Source of the DNA: Christensenella sp. UBA7707
Lineage (GTDB): Bacteria; Bacillota; Clostridia; Christensenellales; CAG-138
Reading direction: 5' to 3'
NCBI GenBank assembly: GCA_002482435.1
Contig: DLFZ01000183.1
Coordinates: 1-9,973, forward strand
DNA: 9,973 nucleotides
Positions 1-6,488 of this stretch are shown here, in pieces. The position numbers and the translations under genes are program-made. Within the stretch, counting starts at the first letter, position 1. Each line of letters starts with the position of its first letter. The notes below the pieces were generated by a model. It ran no database searches. It saw nothing but the letters and a program-made list of their open reading frames with translations, and was not told the DNA's origin.

Positions 1-636
1 CCGCACGGCGGCGGCGGCCCCGGCAGCGGCCCCGTAGGCGTGAAGAAGGAATTGATCCCCTTCCTGCCGTACCCGGTGGTGTTTGCCCACGAAAACGGCC
101 CCGCTACACTGGACTTTGACCGCCCGCTTTCCATCGGCCGTATGAAGGGCTTTTACGGCAACTTCTCGGTGTTGGTGCGCGCCTATGCCTACGTTTTGAG
201 CCTTGGTGCCGAAGGGCTGAAGGAAGCGAGCCAAATCGCCGTGCTCAACGCCAACTACGTGAAGGACGCCTTAAAGGACGTTTTCGGCCTTCCGTACACG
301 CGCACCTGCATGCACGAGTGCGTGCTTACGCCCGGGCCTTTGGAGGAATACGGCGTACACACCACCGACATCGCAAAAACGCTCATCGACTATGGCTACC
401 ATCCGCCCACGATCTACTTCCCGCTCATCGTGCACGAGGCCATCATGATCGAGCCCACGGAAAGCGAGAGCCGCGAAACGCTCGACGCGTTCATCGGTGC
501 CATGAAGCAGATCGCCGTGCGCGCCAAAGAAAACCCCGAGGCGCTTCACGCGGCCCCCGTCACCACCCCCGTTCGCCGGCCCGACGAGGTCGCAGCTGCG
601 CGCAAGCCCGTGGTGCGCTATGTAAAGCCCGAATAA
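1..636 (+). CDS. gcvPB: Glycine dehydrogenase (decarboxylating) subunit 2, C-terminal part (partial at left edge)
   Basis: The frame is open from base 1 and ends in TAA at 634-636, giving 211 residues of the C-terminal end; the start lies outside the window. The first codons read [14 protein letters not shown], the glycine-rich segment that in P-protein follows directly after the PLP-binding lysine (that lysine is just off the window). The tail ends with a [13 protein letters not shown] segment that fits the usual end of the split clostridial P-protein beta subunit. The enzyme is the PLP-dependent decarboxylase of the cytoplasmic glycine cleavage system and works with GcvPA, GcvH, GcvT and lipoamide dehydrogenase; gcvPA would be expected upstream. 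A GTG at 40 could be mistaken for a start, but the reading frame and homology continue upstream of it. The family is confident from the motif; being the split form rather than the C-terminal end of a fused GcvP is inferred from length and lineage. Confidence 0.93.
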   Translation, partial: PHGGGGPGSGPVGVKKELIPFLPYPVVFAHENGPATLDFDRPLSIGRMKGFYGNFSVLVRAYAYVLSLGAEGLKEASQIAVLNANYVKDALKDVFGLPYTRTCMHECVLTPGPLEEYGVHTTDIAKTLIDYGYHPPTIYFPLIVHEAIMIEPTESESRETLDAFIGAMKQIAVRAKENPEALHAAPVTTPVRRPDEVAAARKPVVRYVKPE

Positions 637-652
637 CTGTAACATGAAACAC

Positions 653-682
653 CGCGCCGTTCTCTTAATTGAGGACGGCGCG
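653..682 (+). terminator. GC-rich hairpin between gcvPB and the M32 gene, without a U-tract
   Basis: Arms 653-664 and 671-682 pair over 12 bp with one G-T wobble around a 6-nt TTAATT loop. The 3' arm is followed by CGCTTAAAAAAG rather than a run of T, so it is not a standard intrinsic terminator. It lies 16 bp after the gcvPB stop and 11 bp before the Shine-Dalgarno of the next gene. It could be a weak terminator, an mRNA-processing or stabilising hairpin, or could lower read-through into the peptidase gene. Confidence 0.4.
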
Positions 683-710
683 CGCTTAAAAAAGAGAGGA
701 GTTTTCCACA

Positions 711-2210
711 ATGGAGATCAGCGTATTGAAGGAGCAGTTTAAGGCCTATCAAAAAAAGATGCACGCCTACCAGCACGCCATGGGCGTGATGCAATACGAC
801 TTTGAAACCGTTATGCCAAAGGGCGCGAGCGAGGGCGTGGGCGAAACCCTGGGCATTTTGAGTGAGGAGAGTTATAAGCTAAGCGTGAGCAACGAGCTTC
901 GGGACATGGTCGGTGAGCTTTTGCAAAACAAAGACACGCTCGATTTTCAGACCCGCCGCGAAGCGGAGGAGCTAAAAGAGGGCATCGAAAAAATCGAAAA
1001 GATCCCCATGGAGGAGTTTGTCGCCTTCCAAAAGCTCGTCAACAAAGCAAGCTTTGTATGGCACGGTGCAAAACCGGAAAACGACTACAAAAGCTTCGAG
1101 CCGCTATTGGCGGAGATCATCGAATATCAAAAGCGCTTTGCCAAATACACCAAGCCCGAACTCGGTACCTACGACGCGCTTTTGGATGAGTTTGAACGCG
1201 GCATGCGCCAAGATATGCTCGACCCGTACTTTAAGGCCGTGCGCGAAAGCCTTGTGCCTCTCATCCACGAAATCGGCAAGGCGCACGCGCCCGACACCTC
1301 GTTTTTGGAGCGCGCTTATCCGCTCGAAAAGCAGCGCGCGTTTTCCGATTACCTCATGGAGGTCATGTGCATCAATCGCAGCAACTGCAACATCGGCGAG
1401 GTAGAGCATCCCTTTACCACAAACTTCAACAAGCACGACGTGCGCATCACCACCCACTACCATGAGGATATGATGCACGACAGCATGTACAGCGTAATCC
1501 ATGAAGGCGGGCATGCGCTTTACGAGCTGAATACCGGCGATGAGCTCATCGGCAGCGTGCTCGCAGGCGGCGCAAGCATGGGCATTCATGAATCCCAGTC
1601 GCGCTTTTATGAAAACATCATCGGCCGCAGCGAAGCTTTCATCGAGTTCATCTTCCCGAAAATGAAGGAGCTTTTTCCCGAGCAGCTTGCAGGCGTAACC
1701 CCGCACAAGTTCTTCCTTGCGGTCAACAAGAGCACGCCGTCTTTGATCCGCACGCAGGCCGACGAGCTTACGTATTCGCTGCACATCATGGTCCGCTACG
1801 AGCTGGAAAAGCGCCTCATCGGCGGCACGCTCACAACGAAGGAACTGCCGGAGGCTTGGAACGCCCTTTACAAAGAATACCTCGGCGTAACTGTACCCAG
1901 CGACCGCGAGGGCGTTTTGCAGGACTCGCACTGGTCCTCCGGGATGTTCGGGTACTTTCCTTCCTACTCCGTAGGCAGCGCTTATTCCGCGCAAATGTTT
2001 GCCGCCATGCAAAAGGAGCTCGACGTATACGCGCTTGTGGCTCGCGGCAACCTTGCGCCCATCATCGCTTGGCTCACCGAGCGCATTTACAAGTACGGGC
2101 AGCTTTTAAGGCCCAACGAGATTGTGAAAAACGCATGCGGCGCGGATTTTGAGCCCAACTACTACACCGAATACCTCTCCAAAAAATTCCGCGGCATTTA
2201 CGGGCTGTGA
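711..2210 (+). CDS. M32 family metallocarboxypeptidase (carboxypeptidase Taq type)
   Basis: This 499-residue cytoplasmic zinc peptidase removes C-terminal amino acids from peptides with broad specificity, excluding proline in characterised relatives. The zinc-binding HEGGH motif is at residues 264-268 (H264, catalytic E265, H268), and the HESQSR motif at 293-298 carries the third ligand E294. Other M32 hallmarks are DVRITTHY near 243-250 and the IRTQADELTYSLH segment near 350. The length matches the family norm of about 500. The start is supported by GAGAGGAG at 693-700, ten bases before the ATG. No signal peptide or membrane segment is seen. It is separated from gcvPB by only 74 bp and a hairpin, so it may be co-transcribed or partly insulated. 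Its role is probably peptide scavenging in an amino-acid-fermenting lifestyle, which would fit the neighbouring glycine cleavage gene (inference). Family assignment is very secure; the in vivo substrate is unknown. Confidence 0.96.
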   Translation: MEISVLKEQFKAYQKKMHAYQHAMGVMQYDFETVMPKGASEGVGETLGILSEESYKLSVSNELRDMVGELLQNKDTLDFQTRREAEELKEGIEKIEKIPMEEFVAFQKLVNKASFVWHGAKPENDYKSFEPLLAEIIEYQKRFAKYTKPELGTYDALLDEFERGMRQDMLDPYFKAVRESLVPLIHEIGKAHAPDTSFLERAYPLEKQRAFSDYLMEVMCINRSNCNIGEVEHPFTTNFNKHDVRITTHYHEDMMHDSMYSVIHEGGHALYELNTGDELIGSVLAGGASMGIHESQSRFYENIIGRSEAFIEFIFPKMKELFPEQLAGVTPHKFFLAVNKSTPSLIRTQADELTYSLHIMVRYELEKRLIGGTLTTKELPEAWNALYKEYLGVTVPSDREGVLQDSHWSSGMFGYFPSYSVGSAYSAQMFAAMQKELDVYALVARGNLAPIIAWLTERIYKYGQLLRPNEIVKNACGADFEPNYYTEYLSKKFRGIYGL

Positions 2211-2323
2211 GGCGAATCTGCGGCAATCCACATTTTCAACACAAAGCGCACGCGGCATAAAAACACGGCTTCGTCTGAAGCAATGCATAGGGCGCATATG
2301 TCGCAAAAGCGAGGTTCAAAAAA

Positions 2324-2347
2324 GCAAGGCAAAGCCTTGCTTTTTTT
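2324..2347 (+). terminator. Rho-independent terminator downstream of the M32 gene
   Basis: A perfect 7-bp stem (GCAAGGC 2324-2330, GCCTTGC 2334-2340) with an AAA loop is followed by seven T (2341-2347). Six A precede the 5' arm (2318-2323), so it could also terminate leftward transcription. It lies about 115 bp after the M32 stop. Confidence 0.88.
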
Positions 2348-2397
2348 GCTGCATGTTGCGTTTAGAATGCATAAACACCCCGCTGTATATACGCCAT

Positions 2398-2506
2398 TTT
2401 TCCACAGCCCAAAAATATGCATCGTGTTAAATCTGTGGAAAATCAAAAAAAACAGCGCGATTGCTTGTCTTCCCTATGTGGATAACTCTGTGGAAGCTGT
2501 GGATAT
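2398..2506. promoter_or_regulatory. Cluster of DnaA boxes upstream of the amidase gene
   Basis: Matches to the consensus TTATCCACA are: TTTTCCACA at 2398-2406 (plus, one mismatch); TTTTCCACA on the minus strand at 2434-2442 (one mismatch); a perfect TTATCCACA on the minus strand at 2477-2485; and ATATCCACA on the minus strand at 2498-2506 (one mismatch). A poorer match lies at 2489-2497. Four good boxes in 109 bp is far above chance, and the density resembles that in the dnaA and dnaN flanks of this same window. The function is inferred; it could titrate DnaA, belong to an extended origin, or control the amidase gene. Confidence 0.72.
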
Positions 2507-2643
2507 ATTGCCAGTATTCAGGTGCATATACACCGATCGGTTGCAAGAATCGACAGAAATATGCAAAACCCGCCGCGCTTTGCGCACGGCCTCCCGTATA
2601 ACGCGCAGATGCACGGAATATAGTCATCATAAGGGGGAATGGG

Positions 2644-3459
2644 ATGACACGCGCTTCTTTTCGCGCGCAGTTAAAGCGCGCCGCACATACGGTTTATGCG
2701 GTGCTTGCCGTGCTGATGGCAGGTGTGTTTTTTACACGCGCCGCGGAACAAAATCTTTTTCCCAACGCGCAAAATGCAAGCATTGGCGCAGAAGAAGGCC
2801 GTGCCTTTCTGGTGGTCGTAGATGCCGGCCACGGCGGCATCGACGGCGGCGCGGTGGGCACAAAAAGCAAGGTGCCCGAGGCGGGGCTCAACCTGGCTGT
2901 CGCCAAGCTTGTACAAGAAAAGCTTATGCAAAGCGGCGTATCCGTTTTGATGACCCGCACGGACGAGAAGGCGCTCGCCTCCGGCAAAAAGTCGGATATG
3001 CAAGCGCGCAAAAAAATTATGAACACCGAGGGAGTGGACATCGTTGTAAGCATTCACATGAACAAGTTTACCGACTCCACGGTACATGGTGCTATGGCGT
3101 TTTTCATGCCCGATTCAGAAGAAGGGCAAAAGCTTGCGCAGTTTGTGATCAAAGCCGTATGCGCTGCAACCGAGCAAAATACTCGAAAAGCCAGCAAGGC
3201 GGACTTTTTTATGCTGCGCGAAAGTCCCGCTCCTTCTGTTTTGGTGGAATGCGGCTTTTTGTCAAACACTGTTGAGGAGCAAAAGCTTCTCGACCCAGAA
3301 TACCAAGAAAAGCTTGCGGAGGGCATTGCCCGCGGTGTGATCGATTACTTAAAGACGCTTCCCATTTCCCAAGAGGAAGCCTCTCCTACCCCTTTTGAAG
3401 GAGAAAACGACGGCTTTTTTGCACCTGTTTACCAATCCGCCTTCTTGCGCCGTCCATAG
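2644..3459 (+). CDS. cwlD: N-acetylmuramoyl-L-alanine amidase (Amidase_3 family), CwlD-like, membrane-anchored
   Basis: This 271-residue Zn amidase cleaves the bond between MurNAc and L-alanine of peptidoglycan. Residues about 13-30 form a single N-terminal hydrophobic segment after a basic start, consistent with an uncleaved anchor or signal, so the enzyme should face the outside (or the intermembrane space of a forespore). The Amidase_3 ligands are visible: DAGHGG with H63, E79 in KVPEAGLN, H138 in SIHMN, and the catalytic E202 in LVECGFLSN. The order and spacing resemble CwlD, which makes muramic-delta-lactam in the spore cortex together with PdaA. A tail of about 30 residues after the catalytic domain (from about 240) is not part of the core fold. 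AAGGGGGA at 2631-2638 gives the ribosome site, five bases before ATG. DnaA-box groups lie on both sides of it. The amidase family is certain; the CwlD role rather than general wall turnover is likely but inferred. Confidence 0.88.
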   Translation: MTRASFRAQLKRAAHTVYAVLAVLMAGVFFTRAAEQNLFPNAQNASIGAEEGRAFLVVVDAGHGGIDGGAVGTKSKVPEAGLNLAVAKLVQEKLMQSGVSVLMTRTDEKALASGKKSDMQARKKIMNTEGVDIVVSIHMNKFTDSTVHGAMAFFMPDSEEGQKLAQFVIKAVCAATEQNTRKASKADFFMLRESPAPSVLVECGFLSNTVEEQKLLDPEYQEKLAEGIARGVIDYLKTLPISQEEASPTPFEGENDGFFAPVYQSAFLRRP

Positions 3460-3491
3460 ATATCCACATCATCTACCTTTTATGTGGATAA
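3460..3491. promoter_or_regulatory. Pair of DnaA boxes immediately after the amidase stop codon
   Basis: ATATCCACA at 3460-3468 (plus, one mismatch) starts at the base after the amidase stop, and a perfect TTATCCACA lies on the minus strand at 3483-3491. The two face each other across 14 bp. They lie between two convergent genes, so they are not placed to control a promoter of either. Confidence 0.65.
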
Positions 3492-3514
3492 CTCAGGAGA
3501 ATCCGCTGAAAGAA

Positions 3515-3548
3515 AAACGCCCGTCGGCATTGTTCCCGACGGGCGTTT
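3515..3548 (-). terminator. Terminator of the rpmH-rnpA-yidD-yidC-jag operon (shared with the convergent amidase gene)
   Basis: A perfect 13-bp stem (3515-3527 with 3536-3548) has an 8-nt loop. On the minus strand it begins 8 bases after the jag stop and its 3' arm runs into TTTTTCTTTC, a good U-tract. On the plus strand it is followed by GTTTGCTTGC, so it can serve the amidase transcript only weakly. Confidence 0.9.
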
Positions 3549-3556
3549 GCTTGCTG

Positions 3557-4546
3557 TTATACCTTATTGTTCTGCTTTGGCGTGATAATCACGCGGCGGT
3601 TGGGCTCTTCCCCTTCGCTGTGGGTGGAAACATATGGGTTGTTTTGGAGCGTTGCGTGCAGCACGCGGCGCTCATAGGGGTTCATCGGCTCGAGCGTGCG
3701 GGGCTTGCCGGTTGCCTTCACCTGCGCCGCAAGCCTGCGGGCAAGGCGGACGAGCGTCTGCTCGCGCTTGTCGCGGTAGCCTTCGGTATCGATGTTTACG
3801 CGCAAATAACCTTCCTCTTTGCGGTTGCGGTTGAGGCAAAGTGAGCAAAGGTATTGCAGCGCATCAAGCGTTTCGCCGCGGTGACCGATGAGTATCCCCA
3901 TGGTTTCGCTGTCGATGTAGAGCTTCAACCCATCGCTGTCCTGCGCGGCAAGCACCTTTGCTTCCACACCCATGCGGGATACAACGCCCTTCAAAAAGTC
4001 CGCCGCACGGTTGCCCTCCGCGGCTTCCTCGGTGTAAGCAATCTTCTCTTTTTCAGGCATCCGCTGCTCCTGCGGACGGCGAGAACCCTGGTGGTTCCTG
4101 TCGTCGCGGTTTTGACGGGGCCTATCGCTGCGCGGCTGCTGGCGCTCTTGCTGCGGGCGCGGCGCGCGCGGTGCGGGCGCCGTCATGGCCTCCTCAGAAG
4201 CTGCCTGCGCACCCTCCATCCGTTCAATTTTCGGTGCAGAGGGAGCTTCTTTTTGCTCCGGACGCGGCCTTCTCGGCTCTGAGGGCCTGTCGCGGCGCGG
4301 CTCACGGTCAAACGGGCGGCTTTCGCGGCGCTCGGAAGGATTTTTTAAATAATCGGGCAGAATGACTTCTTCGGGCTCGCGTTCGGTCAGTTTGACGATC
4401 GCAGGCTTCGCGCCGATGCCGAATACACCCTTGCTCTCCTGCTGCAAAATTTGAATTTCAACCTCGTCAATGGAGGTGCCAAGTTCCGAAAGACCTTTAA
4501 AAATGGCCTCATCGACGGACTTGCCGCTCGCTTCGATGCTTCTCAT
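3557..4546 (-). CDS. jag: Jag (SpoIIIJ-associated) RNA-binding protein with KH and R3H domains
   Basis: This 329-residue cytoplasmic protein has three parts. The Jag N-terminal domain is at residues 1-53 (RSIEASGKSVDEAI, then KGVFGIGAKPA). A disordered linker rich in Arg, Pro, Gln and Glu spans about 58-170. The C-terminal half carries a KH domain with its GxxG loop at 221-224 (IGHRGET) and an R3H domain with the RxxxH motif R293-H297 in PYERRVLH. Firmicute Jag/KhpB proteins bind RNA, often with KhpA, and affect cell division and elongation; the gene is classically linked with spoIIIJ/yidC, as here. Its ATG overlaps the yidC stop by four bases (ATGA, 4543-4546), with GGAGGAGGA at 4553-4561 inside the yidC end, so translation is probably coupled. 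The length is greater than the roughly 210 residues of B. subtilis Jag, explained by the linker. It is the last gene of the operon before a strong terminator. Confidence 0.95.
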   Translation of the reverse strand: MRSIEASGKSVDEAIFKGLSELGTSIDEVEIQILQQESKGVFGIGAKPAIVKLTEREPEEVILPDYLKNPSERRESRPFDREPRRDRPSEPRRPRPEQKEAPSAPKIERMEGAQAASEEAMTAPAPRAPRPQQERQQPRSDRPRQNRDDRNHQGSRRPQEQRMPEKEKIAYTEEAAEGNRAADFLKGVVSRMGVEAKVLAAQDSDGLKLYIDSETMGILIGHRGETLDALQYLCSLCLNRNRKEEGYLRVNIDTEGYRDKREQTLVRLARRLAAQVKATGKPRTLEPMNPYERRVLHATLQNNPYVSTHSEGEEPNRRVIITPKQNNKV

Positions 4547-5538
4547 TTTTTATCCTCCTCCACGGGTGTTACGCGTGGATACATTTTGTTGAGCAACAGG
4601 TTTACGAAAATGCCGATCGCGCTGCTAAGCGTCCAGTAAATGGCGAACGCAGAGCTGTTGGAAAGGCAGAAAACGAACGACATGATGGGGAACATGTACA
4701 TCATCATCTTGTTGGTGCTTTGCGCCTGCGCGTTTGCGGCAGTCTGCGGCTGGTTCTTCTGCATGATCCAGGAGGCCAAAAGCTGCGAGCCGGAAGCGAG
4801 GACGGGGAGGATGAACCAACCGTTGTTCACGCCTGTGTACATTTCTGCAAGGGGCTGCATGGCCGCATTGTAGCTTGCGACGGCGGTTTCGTTGCTCAAA
4901 AAGCGGAAGGTTTCCGTCCATTCGACGGCTTTGGTGGTGCTGTTCACGGAGCTTACAAGCTCGCGCGCAGCCACGCCCATATTTACAAGCTTCTCCCATA
5001 CCTCTGGGTTATTCTGCAAATAGAGGAGCTTTGACAGATCCTTGGTTTTCAAAAACGTTGCTGCGTCCATGATCACCGGCGAAAGGCCGTTGTCAGGCTG
5101 CCAAATGTTGTTGATCCAAAGGAAGCGGAAGGATTCCATCAACTGCTTTTGCTGCTCGCCGCTCTCCACCAAAAGGCGGATCATTTGCTCATGGGACCAG
5201 AAGCGGAACGCCGCGATGAAGCAGAAGAAAAGCGGCATGGTAATGAGCATGGGAAGGCAGCTGCCCCACATGCTCACGCCTTTTTCCTTCATGAATTTGG
5301 ATTGTTCGGCCTGCAGCCGCTGCGGATTGTCTTTGTACTTTTTTTGAAGCCTGGCGAGATCGGGCTGAATTTCCGCCATCTGCGCGCTCGATTTGCGCGT
5401 TTTGATGTCGGAGAAAACGGTGATCCCTCTTAGGATGACGGTGCTGATGAGAATGGTGAAGAAAACGCTGCCAATGTTGGAATAAATCCACTTCATGGCT
5501 TCAAGAAACCATGTGGTCAAAAAAAAGTCGTTTTGCAT
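4543..5538 (-). CDS. yidC: YidC/Oxa1/SpoIIIJ family membrane protein insertase
   Basis: This 331-residue polytopic protein inserts membrane proteins, alone or with SecYEG. Segments in order: TM1 about 22-42 with the conserved hydrophilic-groove arginine at R37 (VILRGIT); a charged cytoplasmic hairpin about 43-90 (EIQPDLARLQKKYKDNP, typical of the family); TM2 about 93-113 (CLPMLITMPLF); an external loop about 114-238; TM3 about 239-258; TM4 about 279-295; TM5 about 298-317; then a short tail. The external loop of about 125 residues is larger than in Bacillus SpoIIIJ. I chose the ATG at 5538 because GCGAGGA at 5546-5552 lies seven bases upstream; an ATG at 5565 would add nine residues but has no ribosome site. 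No lipobox cysteine is seen at the N-terminus. It sits between yidD and jag as in many Firmicutes. Confidence 0.94.
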   Translation of the reverse strand: MQNDFFLTTWFLEAMKWIYSNIGSVFFTILISTVILRGITVFSDIKTRKSSAQMAEIQPDLARLQKKYKDNPQRLQAEQSKFMKEKGVSMWGSCLPMLITMPLFFCFIAAFRFWSHEQMIRLLVESGEQQKQLMESFRFLWINNIWQPDNGLSPVIMDAATFLKTKDLSKLLYLQNNPEVWEKLVNMGVAARELVSSVNSTTKAVEWTETFRFLSNETAVASYNAAMQPLAEMYTGVNNGWFILPVLASGSQLLASWIMQKNQPQTAANAQAQSTNKMMMYMFPIMSFVFCLSNSSAFAIYWTLSSAIGIFVNLLLNKMYPRVTPVEEDKK

Positions 5539-5545
5539 GAGGTAT

Positions 5546-5552
5546 TCCTCGC
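5546..5552 (-). promoter_or_regulatory. Ribosome-binding site that fixes the yidC start
   Basis: On the minus strand GCGAGGA stands seven bases before ATG at 5538. The alternative in-frame ATG at 5565 has only GGCGCG upstream, so the shorter protein is preferred. Confidence 0.75.
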
Positions 5553-5636
5553 TTTCAAAAAGCATCGCGCCAAAAAAGAGCGGGCGCAGGGATTTTCAAA
5601 ATCATGCGGAAAAACGCTTCGGATAAAAACCGAAAA

Positions 5637-5674
5637 GCGCGGCCTTTTTCCTATTTGAAAAAGAACCTCCGCGC
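5637..5674 (-). terminator. Imperfect hairpin in the yidD-yidC gap
   Basis: On the minus strand, starting one base after the yidD stop, GCGCGG pairs with CCGCGC (5669-5674 with 5637-5642) and CTTTTTC with GAAAAAG (5657-5663 with 5644-5650), separated by an internal loop. It is followed by TTTTCGGTTTTTATCC. It may cause partial termination or processing before yidC; the U-tract is broken, so I treat it as an attenuating or stabilising element rather than an operon end. Confidence 0.4.
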
Positions 5675-5675
5675 G

Positions 5676-5897
5676 TCAGGGAACGGGGTCATAGCCTCCC
5701 TTGGAAAACGGGTTGCACCGCAGCACGCGTTTTACGGCAAGCCAAAGCCCTTTTTGGGGGCCGTATTTTTCAATGGCCTGCACGGCATAAACGGAGCAGG
5801 AAGGAATGTAGCGGCACGAAGAGGGCAGAAGCGGGGAAACAAACGCCTGATATCCCCGTATCGTCGATAAAAGGAAGTTTTTCAGAAATGCCCTCAT
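5676..5897 (-). CDS. yidD: YidD membrane protein insertion efficiency factor
   Basis: This 73-residue protein has the full family pattern: a basic, amphipathic N-terminus ([10 protein letters not shown]), [21 protein letters not shown] with the conserved cysteines, then IEKYGPQKG and a [13 protein letters not shown] end. YidD is a small inner-face membrane-associated protein that aids YidC-dependent insertion; its exact mechanism is not settled. The ATG overlaps the rnpA stop codon by four bases (ATGA at 5894-5897), so translation is probably coupled to rnpA. The frame is open far upstream into rnpA, but homology and this overlap mark the ATG at 5897 as the start. No strong Shine-Dalgarno is present; the purine-rich GGAAAAGAA just before the ATG may suffice with coupling. 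Confidence 0.94.
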   Translation of the reverse strand: MRAFLKNFLLSTIRGYQAFVSPLLPSSCRYIPSCSVYAVQAIEKYGPQKGLWLAVKRVLRCNPFSKGGYDPVP

Positions 5898-6244
5898 TTC
5901 TTTTCCGGTTCCTTCAGGAGGTTTGCCTTGTGCAGCAAATACTGCATCGAGGCGCCGATGGCTGTAAATTTTTCGTTGACCACCGCGTCGCGGGCGATAA
6001 AGATCAGGTCGTACCCTTCTTTTATCGTGGGAATCAAAGGAGTAAGCGCCTCCCTGAGGCGGCGTTTGACGCGGTTTCTCACCACGCTGTTGCCAATTTT
6101 TTTGCTCACCGAAAAGCCAACGCGCACCCGCGGCTCCTTTGAGCGAGCGCACAAGAGAACCAGCTGCCTTGACACGTTGGACTTTCCGACACGATATACA
6201 TGGCGGAAATTCTTATTCCGCTTGAGCGAGTAACAGCGTTTCAT
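5894..6244 (-). CDS. rnpA: Ribonuclease P protein component
   Basis: This 116-residue basic protein is the protein subunit of RNase P, which with the RNA subunit (rnpB, not in this window) matures the 5' ends of tRNAs. The N-terminus [13 protein letters not shown] followed by [10 protein letters not shown] is the usual start of the family, and the RNR signature is present ([16 protein letters not shown]). [10 protein letters not shown] is the conserved central strand-helix segment. The frame extends upstream to 6298, but the added residues do not belong to the family, so ATG at 6244 is chosen. Its ribosome site is weak (GGAA about five bases from the ATG) and lies next to a small GC hairpin. 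Position after rpmH and before yidD is the ancestral order. Confidence 0.96.
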   Translation of the reverse strand: MKRCYSLKRNKNFRHVYRVGKSNVSRQLVLLCARSKEPRVRVGFSVSKKIGNSVVRNRVKRRLREALTPLIPTIKEGYDLIFIARDAVVNEKFTAIGASMQYLLHKANLLKEPEKK

Positions 6245-6252
6245 ACATGGTT

Positions 6253-6265
6253 CCGGCACGGCCGG
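6253..6265 (-). repeat. Small GC hairpin next to the rnpA ribosome site
   Basis: CCGGC at 6253-6257 and GCCGG at 6261-6265 form a 5-bp stem with a 3-nt loop. On the minus strand it ends in GCCGGAACC, so the only Shine-Dalgarno-like bases (GGAA) overlap its 3' arm, eight bases before the rnpA ATG. It could restrain rnpA initiation. Confidence 0.4.
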
Positions 6266-6286
6266 ACGGTTCAAAACATAAAAGCG

Positions 6287-6309
6287 CACGGCAAGCAAAG
6301 CCTGCCGTG
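6287..6309 (-). terminator. Hairpin in the rpmH-rnpA gap, possible partial terminator
   Basis: On the minus strand, ten bases after the rpmH stop, arms 6300-6309 and 6287-6296 pair over 10 bp with one G-T wobble and a TTT loop. It is followed by CGCTTTTATGTTTT, a discontinuous U-tract. A leaky terminator or processing site here would allow much more L34 than RNase P protein to be made, as needed in cells; that role is inferred. Confidence 0.55.
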
Positions 6310-6318
6310 AAGCGCGTT

Positions 6319-6453
6319 TTACGCAGAAAGAACTTTCCTGCCCTTGAGCCGCCTGCGGGCGAGCACTTTCCTTCCGTTTGCGGTCTTCATGCGCTGGCGG
6401 AAGCCATGCACCTTTTTCCGCTGCCTTTTTTTGGGCTGGTAGGTTTGAAGCAT
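6319..6453 (-). CDS. rpmH: Large ribosomal subunit protein bL34
   Basis: This 44-residue, strongly basic protein reads [19 protein letters not shown], then [17 protein letters not shown], the standard L34 sequence; the family length is 44-46. It binds 23S rRNA in the 50S subunit. The N-terminus is MLQTYQPKK rather than the more common MKRTYQPKK. The ATG at 6453 has AGAGGTG (6463-6469) nine bases upstream. The same frame is open to 6651, but that part is leader and has no L34 similarity. It is the first gene of the minus-strand operon, with a long leader of about 140 nt from the promoter at 6601-6630. Confidence 0.97.
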   Translation of the reverse strand: MLQTYQPKKRQRKKVHGFRQRMKTANGRKVLARRRLKGRKVLSA

Positions 6454-6488
6454 TGCTTTGTACACCTCTTTTCCGTTTTGTTTGTACA

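Larger units (their letters stand above)
2211..2643. other. 433-bp intergenic region between the M32 gene and the amidase gene
   Basis: It contains the terminator at 2324-2347, then from 2398 a group of DnaA-box-like 9-mers (listed separately). The stretch from 2510 to 2630 has no recognisable gene, terminator or clear sigma-A promoter. A sporulation sigma-factor promoter for the amidase gene may lie here, but I could not identify one with confidence. No conserved small open frame with a ribosome-binding site was found. Confidence 0.6.

Noticed and set aside
702..710. TTTTCCACA, a one-mismatch DnaA box, in the ribosome-site spacer of the M32 gene
   Set aside because: It is isolated, and a single one-mismatch 9-mer is expected by chance in several kilobases; no second box lies nearby.
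1104..2012. Long open frame on the minus strand inside the M32 gene (302 codons)
   Set aside because: It lies entirely antisense to a confidently identified gene, has no ribosome site or recognisable domain, and is explained by codon bias in GC-rich coding DNA.
2510..2640. Possible sigma-F/G/E or sigma-A promoter for the amidase gene
   Set aside because: Several partial motifs (for example TTGCCA at 2508) were tested, but none had an acceptable partner at the right spacing.
2283..3275. Open frame on the plus strand running through the terminator, the DnaA boxes and the amidase gene in another frame
   Set aside because: The product is an arginine- and cysteine-rich sequence without domains, crosses a terminator, and overlaps the genuine amidase frame.
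3854..4365. Plus-strand open frames opposite the jag linker
   Set aside because: They are mirror frames of the arginine/proline-rich linker of jag and have no initiation signals.
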